32,878 nt of DNA from Serratia sp. M24T3 (lineage in GTDB: Bacteria > Pseudomonadota > Gammaproteobacteria > Enterobacterales > Enterobacteriaceae). Of the stretch, positions 32,829 to 32,878 are shown piece by piece (positions within the stretch are counted from its first letter, which is position 1; the number at the start of each line of letters is the position of its first letter). The stretch covers positions 1-32,878 of the forward strand of contig NZ_AJHJ01000047.1 in NCBI RefSeq assembly GCF_000257645.1. Reading direction: 5' to 3'. The notes beneath the pieces were generated by a model. It saw nothing but the letters and a program-made list of their open reading frames with translations, searched no databases and was not told the origin of the DNA. The position numbers were made by a program, and so were the translations under genes.

Positions 32829-32878
32829 AATCCGTCGTCCTTCGAGCTACAGGGTTGTTGGCCGCCTTTGCTTACCCC

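Overview
The window is chromosomal DNA from a member of the Enterobacterales. The evidence is gene order: comEA-like ybaV, fadM, queC, (cof), decR, mdlA, mdlB, glnK, amtB, tesB, ybaY, atl, ffs, then hha/tomB, acrB, acrA, (acrR), mscK, rsmS, priC, apt follows the Escherichia coli ybaV-to-apt stretch. The 67-residue, YmoA-like Hha and the protein sequences suggest a Yersiniaceae-type lineage (Serratia/Rahnella/Rouxiella/Ewingella/Yersinia relatives) rather than E. coli itself. Genus assignment is inference.

Layout. 1-770: end of a helix-hairpin-helix protein and the FadM thioesterase with a FadR-like site. 867-2264: an A+T-rich, unrecognised 465-residue protein made of six regular 61-residue repeats, inserted between fadM and queC. 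2289-5035: queC, a decayed cof, and a divergent cysteine-detoxification pair (PLP desulfhydrase ccdA and Lrp-type regulator decR/ccdR). 5127-8701: heterodimeric ABC exporter MdlAB. 8702-10750: nitrogen-regulated glnK-amtB with NtrC sites and a sigma-54 promoter. 10908-13290: tesB, lipoprotein ybaY, alkyltransferase-like atl and the 4.5S RNA gene. 13326-17634: an adenine use module (NCS2 permease, adenine deaminase, divergent LysR regulator) that is not at this place in E. coli. 17842-18458: tomB-hha. 18750-19103: an A+T-rich hypothetical gene. 19379-22606: a zinc-starvation block bounded by two perfect Zur-type palindromes, with a 35-residue membrane ORF, an ABC ATPase, a permease, a metal-binding protein, and convergently the zinc-independent ribosomal proteins L36 and L31 type B. 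22742-27080: acrAB. 27172-27437: an intact AcrR operator next to the wreck of acrR. 27601-32828: mscK, rsmS, priC and apt.

The genes form several local circuits: adenine import, deamination and (through apt) salvage; nitrogen-status sensing; Zur-controlled zinc uptake plus zinc-sparing ribosomes; and multidrug efflux that has apparently lost its local repressor. The most unusual items are the 61-residue repeat protein, the acrR pseudogene with a preserved operator, and the short membrane ORF translationally coupled to the zinc-type ABC operon. No tRNA, IS element, CRISPR array or prophage was seen.
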